A stretch of DNA of 64,000 nt, from assembly GCA_023426545.1 (NCBI GenBank), contig JAFAAN010000149.1, forward strand, positions 73,075 through 137,074, given 5' to 3'. Of this stretch, positions 45,778 to 54,458 are shown one piece after another. This DNA is from Pseudomonadota bacterium. Lineage in GTDB: Bacteria; Myxococcota; Myxococcia; Myxococcales; Myxococcaceae. Both the position numbers and the translations under genes were made by a program. Position 1 is the first letter of the stretch. Every line of letters begins with the position of its first letter. The notes under the pieces were generated by a model. The model was not told the DNA's origin. It saw nothing but the letters and a program-made list of their open reading frames with translations, and ran no database searches.

Positions 45778-47847
45778 ATGGCGTGCGCGCAGTGTGACGT
45801 GGACCATCCGGCCGGGGCGCCTTGCGCGGCCGACTCCCTGGGCGCGGCGGTGTCGGCCAGCTGTCTGGAGGGGCAGCGGCACGGACCGCTCGTCTTCCGG
45901 CGCTGGCTGGGCGCGGGGGCGCTGGGCACGGTGTACCTCGTCGAGTACCCGCCCACGGGCCACCGCTTCGCGGTGAAGGTGCTGCACCCGCACCTGGCCG
46001 CGCGGCCCGACGTGCGGCGGCGCTTCTACGCGGAGACGCTCGTGGTGCGCGAGCTGGTCCACCCGCACGTGGCCCGCGTGCTCGACGCGCGTCCGGGGCC
46101 CGGCGGTCTGCCGTGCCTGCTGATGGAGTACGCCGACGGCGAGTCCTTCTCCCGCCTCCCCATGCCGATGGCGCCGGTGGAGGCCGTGGAGCTGCTGGGG
46201 CAGGCGCTGGAGGCCGTGGAGGCCGCGCACGCGCGGGGGGTGGGGCACTGGGATTTGTCCGCGGATAACCTCGTCCTCACCCGCGACGCGCGGGGCGAGC
46301 GGCGGGTGAAGGTGCTCGACTTCGGCGCCAGCGCCGTCCTCAGCGCCAGCCTGTCTCCGGAGGAGCGCGCCCGCGGCATGGTGGTGGGCTCGCCGGCCTT
46401 CATCGCGCCCGAGCAGTGGGCCGGTGAGGCCGTGGATGGCCGCGCGGACGTGTACGCGCTGGGCGTGGTGGGCTACCTGCTCCTCACGGGGCGGCTGCCC
46501 TTCGGCATTGGCCGCGCGGGTGAGCTGGCGCCGCCGGAGCCCCATGTCCTCAACCCCAGCGTGCCCACGGCGCTGTCCTCGGTGCTGCTGCGGGCCCTGG
46601 CGCCGCGTCCCGGCGAGCGCTTCCCGGATGCCCGTGCGTTCCGCGAGGCGCTGGCCCACTGCATGGACCCGCGCGCCCGGGCGGCGGAGCGCGCGGCGGC
46701 GCTGGTGGACGACGTGGAGCTCCTGGTGGATATCGACGTCGTGTTGGACGAGGAGGCCGAGCCCGCGCGCCAGGCGCCCATCCTGCTGCTGCCGGAGATG
46801 CAGGCGCCGGAGGGCCACGTCACCCTCTTCGGCCAGTCGGTGCCGGAGGACGGCGCCACGCCGTTGCATCTGGCGCTGCGGGCGGTGGCCCAGGCGGAGC
46901 CGATGCTGGAGGCGCCCGCGCCCCGCGTCGCCGCGCCCGTGGGGTTGGAGGTCCGACTGGGGCTCGATGGAGGCTGGGTGTCCGTGGCGGCCCGTGACGT
47001 GTCGGTGGACGGCTTCTTCGCCGCGTGGGACGGCGCGCTGCCGCCGCTGGCCGCGCGGCTGGCGGTGGAGCTGTCCTTCGGGGGACGCACCGTCGCGTGC
47101 GAGGGAGACGTCATCCGCCATGTCACGGGCGACGAGGCCCGCGCGTGGGGCGTGGCCGCGGGGGCCTTCATCCACTTCGACGCGCCCGATGCGGCGCTGC
47201 GCCAGCGGGTGGCGTGGATGCTGGAGGAGGGCGCCCGTGCGCCTCGCCCGGAGCGGCGTCCGGATGGGGAGCTGGCGCGGCTGCTCGCGCGGGCCGCAGA
47301 GGCCGCCCAGGACCCCTATGGCCTGCTGGGCGCGCGGCCCGACGCCGGCTTCGAGGAGATTCGCCGCCGCGCCAGCGCCGCCCTGCGGCGGCTGGAGGGC
47401 TTCCGCGCCCGCCCGCTGCCAGTCACGCAGCGCCGGGCCCTGGAGTCCCTGCGTGGCCGGGTGGAGGCCGCGCGCCGCACGCTGGGCGAGCCGCTGAGCC
47501 GCGCCGGCTTCGACGCGGTGCGGGGCAACCTCTCCGGGCTGGCCCGCTGCGTGGAGGCGGGGCTGCCGGACGAGGAGGTGGAGCCCCTGCGGCGCGCCTT
47601 CCTCTCGGCGCGCCCCGGCTCGGAGGCTCGGGCCCGGACGCTCTTCACCCAGGGGCATGCGCTGGAGGTGCAGCGGGCCCTTCGAGCCGCGCTCTCCCGC
47701 TACGCCGCCGGGCTGGCCCTGGATCCGCTCAACGTCGCCTGGCTACGGCACTACCAGTCGCTGCGAGAGCGGGCGCAGGGGCTGGTCCCCTCCATGCCCC
47801 CCGGGCCGCCCGCGCGTCCACACGCCGGTCCGTCTCCGCTCCCCTAA
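45778..47847 (+). CDS. Ser/Thr kinase-PilZ-J-domain-like fusion protein
   Basis: 689 residues from ATG 45778 (the frame is open to 45688). Residues 1-35 hold a CxxC...C knuckle. Kinase domain at about 40-305: GAGALGTVYLV, lysine in FAVKVL, DFG at 181-183 and IAPEQW. The catalytic HRD reads H157-W158-D159 (HWDLSADN), an Arg-to-Trp change that makes it a non-RD kinase. A PilZ-like domain sits at about 385-480 (RDVSVDGFF fits DxSxxG; a second Arg motif is not clear). QDPYGLLGARPDAGFEEIRRRA at about 510-580 is J-domain-like without HPD. The end is TPR-like. No membrane segment is seen. Such a fusion could link a nucleotide second messenger to phosphorylation. Confidence 0.88.
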   Translation: MACAQCDVDHPAGAPCAADSLGAAVSASCLEGQRHGPLVFRRWLGAGALGTVYLVEYPPTGHRFAVKVLHPHLAARPDVRRRFYAETLVVRELVHPHVARVLDARPGPGGLPCLLMEYADGESFSRLPMPMAPVEAVELLGQALEAVEAAHARGVGHWDLSADNLVLTRDARGERRVKVLDFGASAVLSASLSPEERARGMVVGSPAFIAPEQWAGEAVDGRADVYALGVVGYLLLTGRLPFGIGRAGELAPPEPHVLNPSVPTALSSVLLRALAPRPGERFPDARAFREALAHCMDPRARAAERAAALVDDVELLVDIDVVLDEEAEPARQAPILLLPEMQAPEGHVTLFGQSVPEDGATPLHLALRAVAQAEPMLEAPAPRVAAPVGLEVRLGLDGGWVSVAARDVSVDGFFAAWDGALPPLAARLAVELSFGGRTVACEGDVIRHVTGDEARAWGVAAGAFIHFDAPDAALRQRVAWMLEEGARAPRPERRPDGELARLLARAAEAAQDPYGLLGARPDAGFEEIRRRASAALRRLEGFRARPLPVTQRRALESLRGRVEAARRTLGEPLSRAGFDAVRGNLSGLARCVEAGLPDEEVEPLRRAFLSARPGSEARARTLFTQGHALEVQRALRAALSRYAAGLALDPLNVAWLRHYQSLRERAQGLVPSMPPGPPARPHAGPSPLP

Positions 47848-47987
47848 CAGGAGTGGGCACTGCCGGGCTTTCGGGGGCTCCAACGTGTCAGGTGGGCCCT
47901 CCGGCCGGGTGCCGCCTGGCTCGCGCTCGTGTAGAGTCCGCCGCCCTCTGCCATGCCCTCCGATGTCACGGGGGTGGGGACACTTTC

Positions 47988-49358
47988 ATGAACGCGCACA
48001 TCTTCCGCGAATACGATATCCGAGGCCTGGTCGATAAGGACCTCACCACCGAGGTGGTGGAGCTGCTGGGCAAGGGCCTGGGCACCATCATCCGTCGCCA
48101 GGGCGGGCGCTCCATCGCGGTGGGCCGCGACTGCCGCGAGTCCTCCACCCGCTTCCGGGACGCGCTCTGCGCGGGCCTCACGTCCACCGGCCTCAACGTG
48201 TTCGACGTGGGCGTGGTCCCCACGCCGCTGACGTACTTCGCCGCCAACACCCTGCCGGTGGATGGCCTGGCGATGATTACCGGCAGCCACAACCCGCCCG
48301 AGTACAACGGCTTCAAGATTGGCGCGGGGAAGACGACCTTCCACAGCCACGAGATTCAGGCCCTGCGCAAGCTCATCGAGGCGCGGGACTTCGAGACCGG
48401 GTCCAAGCCGGGCGAGGTGACGCCCTACGACATCATCACCCCCTACAACCACTTCGTGCGGCAGACGGTGAAGGTGGGCCGCAAGGGGATGCGCATCGTC
48501 ATCGACGCGGGCAACGGCACGGGCGGCGCCATCGCGGTGCCGCTGTTCGAGAGCATGGGCTTCGACGTGGTGCCCCTGTTCTGTGAGATGGACGCGACGT
48601 TCCCCAACCATCACCCCGACCCGACGGTGGTGGAGAACCTCGAGGACCTCATCGCGGCGGTGAAGCGCGAGAAGGCCGAGGTGGGCATCGCCTATGACGG
48701 CGACAGCGACCGCATCGGCGTCATCGACGACCAGGGCAACATCCTCTGGGGCGATCAGCTGATGGTCCTCTTCAGCCGCTACGTGCTGAAGGAGAGCCCG
48801 GGGGCGGCCATCGTCGGCGAGGTGAAGTGCAGCTACACGCTGTACGACGACATCGCGAAGCGCGGCGGCAAGCCCGTCATGTGGAAGGCCGGGCACTCGC
48901 TCATCAAGTCGAAGATGAAGGAGACGCAGGCGGAGCTGGCCGGGGAGATGAGCGGCCACATCTTCTTCAAGAACCGCTACTTCGGCTTCGACGACGCCAT
49001 CTACTCCACCGCGCGCCTGCTGGAGATTCTCACGCACGAGAAGGCGACCCTGTCGCAGCTCCTGTCCGACGTGCCCAAGACGTACGCCAGCCCGGAGCTG
49101 CGCTTCGACACGAAGGAGGAGAAGAAGTTCGAGATGGTGAAGCGCGCCACGGAGACGCTGCGCGACGCGGGCCACGACATCATCGACGTGGACGGCGTGC
49201 GTGTGACGTTCCCGGATGGCTGGGGGCTCATCCGCGCCTCCAACACGCAGCCCATCCTCGTCCTGCGCTTCGAGGCGAACACCCCCGAGCGGCTCAAGGA
49301 AATCCAGGCCCTCATCGAGGGCACCGTGGAGAAGGTCAAGGTGGAGGTCGGGGGCTGA
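47988..49358 (+). CDS. manB: Phosphomannomutase/phosphoglucomutase
   Basis: 456 residues from ATG 47988. Family motifs in order: FREYDIRG, phosphoserine loop ITGSHNPPEYNG, metal loop YDGDSDRIG, sugar loop GEMSGH and phosphate-binding RASNTQPILVLRFEA. It interconverts hexose-6- and hexose-1-phosphates; with manC 2.4 kb upstream, mannose-1-phosphate supply for GDP-mannose is likely. It heads a tight run: the FMN reductase starts 1 nt after its stop. Confidence 0.95.
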   Translation: MNAHIFREYDIRGLVDKDLTTEVVELLGKGLGTIIRRQGGRSIAVGRDCRESSTRFRDALCAGLTSTGLNVFDVGVVPTPLTYFAANTLPVDGLAMITGSHNPPEYNGFKIGAGKTTFHSHEIQALRKLIEARDFETGSKPGEVTPYDIITPYNHFVRQTVKVGRKGMRIVIDAGNGTGGAIAVPLFESMGFDVVPLFCEMDATFPNHHPDPTVVENLEDLIAAVKREKAEVGIAYDGDSDRIGVIDDQGNILWGDQLMVLFSRYVLKESPGAAIVGEVKCSYTLYDDIAKRGGKPVMWKAGHSLIKSKMKETQAELAGEMSGHIFFKNRYFGFDDAIYSTARLLEILTHEKATLSQLLSDVPKTYASPELRFDTKEEKKFEMVKRATETLRDAGHDIIDVDGVRVTFPDGWGLIRASNTQPILVLRFEANTPERLKEIQALIEGTVEKVKVEVGG

Positions 49359-49359
49359 C

Positions 49360-49911
49360 ATGACGACGCCGCGCATTCTTGCCATCAGTGGCAGCCTCCG
49401 GACCGGGAGCTTCAACCGGAAGCTCCTGGACATCGCCGTCGCCCACGCCCGCTCGCTCGGGGCGGAGGTGGACGTGGTGGACCTGAAGACGCTGGGCCTG
49501 CCCATCTACGACGGTGACGTGGAGGCCAAGGCCCTGCCCGCGCCCGTGGAGGAGCTGCGCGAGCGGCTGGGCAAGGCCCAGGGCCTGCTCATCGCCAGCC
49601 CGGAGTACAACTCCTCCATTCCCGGTGGCCTGAAGAACGCCATCGACTGGGTGTCCCGCCCGCCCGGGCGGCTCTTCCAGGACAAGTGGGTGGCGATGAT
49701 GGGCGCCACGCCCGGCGTCTTCGGCACCGCGCGCATGCAGCCGCACCTGCGTCAGGTGATGGCCGCGGTGGGGGCGCACGTGCTGCCCACGCAGGTACAC
49801 ATGGCCCGCGTGGCGGACGCCTTCACCCCGGACGGGAAGCTCAAGGACGAGGCGCGCCAGAAGGACGTGGAGACGCTGACGGCCGCCTTGGTTTCCAAGC
49901 TGAAATCCTGA
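49360..49911 (+). CDS. NADPH-dependent FMN reductase
   Basis: 183 residues from ATG 49360. Flavodoxin-like fold with the FMN phosphate loop SGSLRTGSFNRKLL and the SPEYNSSIPGGLKNAIDW motif of the YieF/ChrR/NADPH-FMN reductase family. Reduces quinones, chromate or azo compounds in relatives; physiological role here is probably redox protection. It is cotranscribed with the ROK kinase and Tpx. Confidence 0.93.
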   Translation: MTTPRILAISGSLRTGSFNRKLLDIAVAHARSLGAEVDVVDLKTLGLPIYDGDVEAKALPAPVEELRERLGKAQGLLIASPEYNSSIPGGLKNAIDWVSRPPGRLFQDKWVAMMGATPGVFGTARMQPHLRQVMAAVGAHVLPTQVHMARVADAFTPDGKLKDEARQKDVETLTAALVSKLKS

Positions 49912-49925
49912 GGGAGGAGGCGCGC

Positions 49926-50870
49926 ATGCCGACGCTCGGAATCGACCTGGGAGGGACCTTTGCCCGCGCCGCCGTGGTGGACGGGGTGGGCACGCTGCTC
50001 GCCGCCGCGAAGGTGCCCCTGGTCGAGCGCAGCCCCGCGGGCGTCGTGGAGACCATTGCCCAGGCGGCCTCGGATGCCGTGGCGGCCGCCGGCGTGCCCT
50101 GGAAGGCGTGCGGCGTCGCGGCCGCCGGGCAGATTCACAAGGACTCGGGCGTGCTGTCGGTCGCGCCCAACCTGGGCTGGCGCAACGTGCCGCTGGGCGC
50201 GCTGCTCACGGACCGGCTGGGGCAGCCGGTGCGCGTGGTGAACGACCTGGCGGCGGCGGCGTGGGGCGAGCTGCACGCTGGCGCGGGCCGCGGCGCGCAG
50301 GACATGCTGGTGGTGTTCGTGGGCTCGGGCGTGGGCAGCGCCATCATCGCGGGCGGGCTGCTGGTGGATGGCGGCGGCGGCGTGGCGGGTGAGCTGGGGC
50401 ACATCAAGGTGGTCCCCGGTGGACGCCGCTGCGGCTGCGGCGAGCTGGGGTGCCTGGAGGCCTACGCCGGAGGCCACAACCTCATCGCGCAGACGCGCGA
50501 GCTGCTCGCCAGCGGCGCGCCGGAGGTGCAGCGCCTGACGGGCGGCGACCCGTCGCGTGTCACCCCGGTGACGCTGGAGCAGGCGGCGGAGTCCGGTGAT
50601 TCGGCGGCGGTCGAGGTCTATGAGCGGGCCGCGCGGTTCCTGGCCCTGGCCGTGGCCAACCAGGTGACGATGCTCAACCCGGCGCGGCTGGTGCTGGGGG
50701 GCGGGGTGCTGACGCACTGCCCGGGCTTGCGCCGCCGCGTGGAGGAGGGCGTGCGCGAGTGGTCCTCCACGACGTCGCGCGAGGGCCTGCTCATCGCCGA
50801 CGCGGAGCTGGGAGATGACAGCGGTCTGATTGGCGCGGCGCTGCTGGTGAAGGACGCCGCGCCCCATTGA
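49926..50870 (+). CDS. ROK family sugar kinase, probably glucokinase
   Basis: 314 residues from ATG 49926. ATP-binding GIDLGGTFARAAVVD, VVNDLAAAAWGEL with the catalytic Asp, the ROK glycine block GELGHIKV and the zinc site CGCGELGCLEAY. The ATPase C-terminal phrase PARLVLGGGV is present. Substrate is likely glucose, as expected for a free-sugar kinase in an organism whose PTS looks regulatory. It lies between the FMN reductase (14 nt) and tpx (15 nt). Confidence 0.92.
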   Translation: MPTLGIDLGGTFARAAVVDGVGTLLAAAKVPLVERSPAGVVETIAQAASDAVAAAGVPWKACGVAAAGQIHKDSGVLSVAPNLGWRNVPLGALLTDRLGQPVRVVNDLAAAAWGELHAGAGRGAQDMLVVFVGSGVGSAIIAGGLLVDGGGGVAGELGHIKVVPGGRRCGCGELGCLEAYAGGHNLIAQTRELLASGAPEVQRLTGGDPSRVTPVTLEQAAESGDSAAVEVYERAARFLALAVANQVTMLNPARLVLGGGVLTHCPGLRRRVEEGVREWSSTTSREGLLIADAELGDDSGLIGAALLVKDAAPH

Positions 50871-50885
50871 GAGGAGAGGCATTCC

Positions 50886-51401
50886 ATGGCCGAGCACAAG
50901 GGCATCGTCACGTTCAAGGGGCAGCCGCTGACGCTGGTGGGCAACGAGGTGAAGGTGGGGGACACCGCCCCGGACTTCACCGTCTACAAGGGGCTCAACG
51001 ACACGCTGAAGCTGTCGGACACGAAGGGCAGCGTGGTGGTGCTGAGCGTGGCGCCCAGCGTGGACACGCGGGTGTGCGCGGCGCAGCTCCGTGCGTTCAA
51101 CAAGGAGGCCACCGCGCTGGGCCCGGACGTGAAGGTCTGGTTCGTCACGCTGGACCTGCCCTTCGCGCTGGGGCGCTTCGCCGGCGCCGAGGGCATCCAG
51201 AACGTCACCGTGCTGTCGGACTACAAGGACCGCGAGTTCGGTGAGAAGTACGGCGTGTTCATGAAGGAGCTGGGCCTGCTGGCACGCAGCACCTTCGTGT
51301 TGGACCGCGCGGGGAAGGTCGTGTTCCGGGAAATCGTCCCGGAGATGACGCACGAGCCGGATTACGACGGCGCGCTGAAGGCGGTGCGCGCGGCGCTGTG
51401 A
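50886..51401 (+). CDS. tpx: Thiol peroxidase Tpx lacking the resolving cysteine
   Basis: 171 residues, ATG 50886 with GAGAGG upstream. Tpx hallmarks: PDFTVYKG, peroxidatic C64 in APSVDTRVCAAQ and DLPFALGRFAGAEG. At A99 the usual resolving cysteine of Tpx (RFCGAEG in E. coli) is Ala, and no other Cys is present in the protein. It should act as a one-Cys enzyme needing an external thiol. Last gene of the pmm-FMN reductase-ROK run. Confidence 0.94.
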   Translation: MAEHKGIVTFKGQPLTLVGNEVKVGDTAPDFTVYKGLNDTLKLSDTKGSVVVLSVAPSVDTRVCAAQLRAFNKEATALGPDVKVWFVTLDLPFALGRFAGAEGIQNVTVLSDYKDREFGEKYGVFMKELGLLARSTFVLDRAGKVVFREIVPEMTHEPDYDGALKAVRAAL

Positions 51402-51451
51402 CGGGGCTCCGCCGCGGCGCGGATGCGCTCGGCGGGGGATGACCTCGCCCC

Positions 51452-51474
51452 CGGGGCGGCTGAAGCGCGCCCCG
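51452..51474 (+). terminator. Terminator hairpin after tpx
   Basis: CGGGGCG (51452-51458) pairs with CGCCCCG (51468-51474) over a 9-nt loop and is followed by TTT, as expected for a rho-independent terminator of the plus-strand operon. Confidence 0.55.
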
Positions 51475-51511
51475 TTTCTGTCGCAGGCGGGCGCACCCCG
51501 GACACGAGAAA

Positions 51512-51547
51512 CCCCGTCCTGGCGCAGGGACGCGAGCCGGGACGGGG
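51512..51547 (-). terminator. Hairpin between tpx and the M23 gene
   Basis: CCCCGTCCTGGC (51512-51523) pairs with GCCGGGACGGGG (51536-51547), 12 bp with one mismatch. It lies 30 nt past the M23 stop on the minus strand and could terminate either operon. Confidence 0.5.
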
Positions 51548-51576
51548 TGGGGTGGGGTGAACAGGCCGCGAGGCGG

Positions 51577-52125
51577 CTACAGCGTGGGCGTGCCGACGCG
51601 GTTGCTGCAGTACGCGCTGGAGCCGCAGGTGGTGCCGACGCCGGTGTACCAGGCGGTCTTGCGCGTGCCGTACTGGCGGTTGTCCGCGTGGACGTGCGCG
51701 CCCGTGGAGTTGCCCGTGGAGCCCACGAGGCCCAGGGCGCAGCGGTCACACGTCTTGGAGCCCGACGACACGTTGGAGTTCAGGTGGAGCTGGCGGAAGT
51801 CCCAGCCGCTGCCACCCGTGACGACGTAGTAGTTACCCGCGCCGCCGTTGCAGCTCGTGCCGCCGCTGCAGTTGTTCGCACAGCCGCCGTAGTAGGCGTA
51901 GTAGCGGCTCACGTTGATCATCCCGCGGTGGTTCCACACGCTGCACGTGCCGTTGCTCATGTCGAGCGCGTTGTGGCTGCTGCCCGAGCACGAGTAGTAC
52001 GTCGTGGAACCCACGCGCGCGGCGGTGTCGCAGATGGGGCCCACGGCCGTGGCGGCCGTGACGCTGGTGGCCCAGCCCGAGGCGGCGAGCACCGCCGCCG
52101 CCATGGTCAGCTTCATCGTCTTCAT
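51577..52125 (-). CDS. Secreted M23 family (LytM-like) metallopeptidase
   Basis: 182 residues from ATG 52125, with GAGGGAG upstream. Sec signal to about residue 25. Zinc site of M23 peptidases: H51-x3-D55 (SSHNALD), H114 in RQLHL, and H144-x-H146 (TGAHVH) in the GSTGNSTG loop. Ten cysteines suggest five disulfides, so an extracellular enzyme. It is unusually small, with no propeptide or cell-wall binding domain. M23 enzymes cut peptidoglycan cross-bridges, so roles in predation or in the cell's own wall are both open. It is the last gene of an operon with two HEAT-repeat genes. Confidence 0.86.
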   Translation of the reverse strand: MKTMKLTMAAAVLAASGWATSVTAATAVGPICDTAARVGSTTYYSCSGSSHNALDMSNGTCSVWNHRGMINVSRYYAYYGGCANNCSGGTSCNGGAGNYYVVTGGSGWDFRQLHLNSNVSSGSKTCDRCALGLVGSTGNSTGAHVHADNRQYGTRKTAWYTGVGTTCGSSAYCSNRVGTPTL

Positions 52126-52175
52126 CAAGAGACTCCCTCGTTGGTGTGGCGCTGCGTACTGCGGTGAAGCAGGGG

Positions 52176-53162
52176 TTACCTCCGGAGGCGCTGCTTCTCG
52201 CGCAGCACCAGCTCCCACTCCTGGAGGTTGAGCTTCAGGACGGACAGCCAGGCGTCGATTTCCGCGTCCATGGCGCGGTCCACGCCGCGCAGCGACTCCA
52301 GCACGGGCATGGCGTGGGACTGGCCCAGCCGGGCGATTCCCTGGAGCGCCGCCTTGCGCACCGCCGGGTCCTTGTCATCGCGATACAGGTCCACCAGCGA
52401 ACCCCGCGCGCCCGCCGTCCCGCCGCCGGGCACGCCGCCCAGGGCCGTGGCCGCCGCCGCGCGAAGCTCCGGGTCCTCCGAGCGGAGCAGGCGCGTCACC
52501 TGCTCCACCGCCTCGGGCCCCACGGCCTCCATGGAGACCTCGCGCAGCAGCTTCGCGGCCACCGCCGGGTCTTCAGCCGCCGCCGCCACGGACACCGCCG
52601 CCTCCGACACCCGGCGGTCGTGGCCGCTGTACACGTCCGCGCTCTCCGAGACGAGGTTCTCCGCCACCGCCGCGCGCACCTCGGGGGACGCGTCGCGCAC
52701 CAGCTGCTCGTACGTCACCACGCCGCCGTTCTTCTCCATGAACTCGACGGAGGGTACGCCGCGCAGCCCGCGCACCGCCGCCGCGCGCAGGGCCGGGTCC
52801 GAGTCGCCGGTGGCCCGCGCCAGCAGTGGCTGAATCAAGTCGGGGGCCTCGGCGTTGCTGGCCTTGGTGGCCAGGGCGGCGCCCAGGGCTTCGAGCACGT
52901 CCGGGTCCCGCTCCCCGTTCAGCGCCGCGAGGAGGGACTCGGCCGGCATCGCGAGCGCGGCCTCCTTCAGCCGCATCTTCACGTAGCGCTTCAGCGCGGG
53001 CGAGCCGCGCTTCATCGCCAGGCGCACGTCGTCCAGCATGCCCTGCACCGTGCACTGGGTGGGGCGGAGCGCTGCCTCCCCGCGCGCCGCGAGGGGCGCC
53101 AGGGACATGAGGGCCATCAGGAGCGCCGCGCGCCCCGGCTGCTTCATCGACAGGGGGGACAT
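52176..53162 (-). CDS. Secreted HEAT-repeat protein
   Basis: 328 residues from ATG 53162, overlapping the previous stop. A signal peptide (ALLMALMSLAPLAARG) precedes HEAT-like helical repeats, marked by recurring DPALRAAAVRGL, SPEVRAAVAENL, DPAVAAKLL, DPELRAAAATALGG and DPAVRKAALQGI about 30-40 residues apart. HEAT solenoids bind proteins. It lies between the anchored HEAT protein and the M23 peptidase, so binding or inhibiting that enzyme in the periplasm is a reasonable guess. Confidence 0.83.
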   Translation of the reverse strand: MSPLSMKQPGRAALLMALMSLAPLAARGEAALRPTQCTVQGMLDDVRLAMKRGSPALKRYVKMRLKEAALAMPAESLLAALNGERDPDVLEALGAALATKASNAEAPDLIQPLLARATGDSDPALRAAAVRGLRGVPSVEFMEKNGGVVTYEQLVRDASPEVRAAVAENLVSESADVYSGHDRRVSEAAVSVAAAAEDPAVAAKLLREVSMEAVGPEAVEQVTRLLRSEDPELRAAAATALGGVPGGGTAGARGSLVDLYRDDKDPAVRKAALQGIARLGQSHAMPVLESLRGVDRAMDAEIDAWLSVLKLNLQEWELVLREKQRLRR

Positions 53163-54334
53163 CAGTGCGGCGCTCCTTCTTCGACCAGGCAGTTGTGGTG
53201 CTCTCGCTTGCCCAGCCAGATGCGGGCGAAGTCCACCGTGCCCGAGGCGTAGAGGGCGCGGAACTCGACGTAGTCCTGCGCGAAGCGCGGGTCCTGCGCG
53301 GCGAACTGCTCCAGCAGCGGCAGCGCCTTCTCGCCGGCCGCGCGCACGGCGAAGCGGAAGATGGCCCAGCGCACGCAGAGGTCGTGCTCGGTCCGGAAGG
53401 CGTCGCGGAAGAGCTCCAGCGCCTGGTCCGGCTCCCGGGTGAGGCCCAGGCGGAAGGCCGCCATCTCCCGCACGTCCCGCTCGCGGTCGTTGGTGAGGAT
53501 GCGCTTCAGCGTGTCGAAGGACTCCGCGCCGATGAGCGGGTTCGAGTACGACGGCATCTCCAGCGCGAGCAGCCGCACGGCCATGTCGTCGGACGTCCCG
53601 CCGATGTCGAGCAGCTCCTCCCAGTAGGGCGCGTAGTTGCCGGTGCGCTCGAAGTCCTGCTTCATCACCCGGCCCAGCGTGCGCGTGGCCATCCAGGCGG
53701 TGGAGTCCAGCGTCTCGTCCAGCGCCAGCTTCTTGAGCCGCTGGATGTCTCCGGGCGCCAGCTTCCGCTGTGTCTCCAGCGCATCCAGCGCCGCGGCGCG
53801 GTGCTGCAGGGGCGCGCCCGGGTCCTCGCCCATCTTCAACAGGCTCTGCGCGACCTGGGGCGCGTGAACGGCGGGCGCCGCCTTCAGCGCGTCCATGTAG
53901 ACGCCCAGCTCCGGGCCGCTGGCGCCCTGGGCCCACGCCACCACCTGGAGCGCGCGCGCCGTGTCGTCGCCCACCAGCTCCGTCAGCCGCTCCTGCAGGT
54001 ACGCCGCGAGGTAGCGGTCGCCATTTCCAATGGCCGTCGCCAGCGCCTGGCGAAACGTGTCCATGGACACGGACGCGTCGAAGTCGTGGAGGCCGTCCCA
54101 GCAGCCCGGCATGGGGAGCTGCTCCACCGCGGGCTCAGGCTCCGCGGGAGTGGAGGTTCCGGCCAGGGCGCCCGGCCCGCCAGGTGGGCTCGTGGCCGCC
54201 GTGGCGCCGGGGGCAGGTGGCGCCGCGTCCTCGGGCGAGAGGGATGGGACGTCGCGGGGCCACAGCAGTGCCACGGCCGCGGCGATGAGCACTGCGCCTG
54301 CGGCCACGGTCCAACGGAGCTTTCGGGAAGTCAT
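53162..54334 (-). CDS. Membrane-anchored HEAT-repeat protein
   Basis: 390 residues. One N-terminal membrane segment (WTVAAGAVLIAAAVALLW at about 8-25), a Pro/Ala-rich linker to about 75, then a helical solenoid with HEAT-like spacing (HRAAALDALETQRKLA, MAVRLLALEMPSY, RDVREMAAFRLGL, LCVRWAIFRFAVRAAGEKAL). The acidic and Trp-rich parts suggest a protein-binding surface in the periplasm. It is the first gene of the HEAT-HEAT-M23 operon, and its stop overlaps the next ATG. Confidence 0.82.
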   Translation of the reverse strand: MTSRKLRWTVAAGAVLIAAAVALLWPRDVPSLSPEDAAPPAPGATAATSPPGGPGALAGTSTPAEPEPAVEQLPMPGCWDGLHDFDASVSMDTFRQALATAIGNGDRYLAAYLQERLTELVGDDTARALQVVAWAQGASGPELGVYMDALKAAPAVHAPQVAQSLLKMGEDPGAPLQHRAAALDALETQRKLAPGDIQRLKKLALDETLDSTAWMATRTLGRVMKQDFERTGNYAPYWEELLDIGGTSDDMAVRLLALEMPSYSNPLIGAESFDTLKRILTNDRERDVREMAAFRLGLTREPDQALELFRDAFRTEHDLCVRWAIFRFAVRAAGEKALPLLEQFAAQDPRFAQDYVEFRALYASGTVDFARIWLGKREHHNCLVEEGAPH

Positions 54335-54371
54335 CAGGGGGAGGTGTTCAGCCGGTGAATCCTGCGAATTC

Positions 54372-54392
54372 TTGAATACTTTGGATTCAAGG
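54372..54392. promoter_or_regulatory. Inverted repeat in the HEAT operon/oxidoreductase divergent promoter
   Basis: CTTGAAT-N7-ATTCAAG is a perfect 7+7 bp inverted repeat in an AT-rich island between divergent genes, 38 nt from the HEAT start and 67 nt from the oxidoreductase start. It is a good operator candidate for both transcripts. Confidence 0.5.
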
Positions 54393-54458
54393 TGATTGGC
54401 AATGGCGACACCTGGGACTCAGCCTGTGCGTTGCGTCATCGCTTCAAGGGAGATGGAA

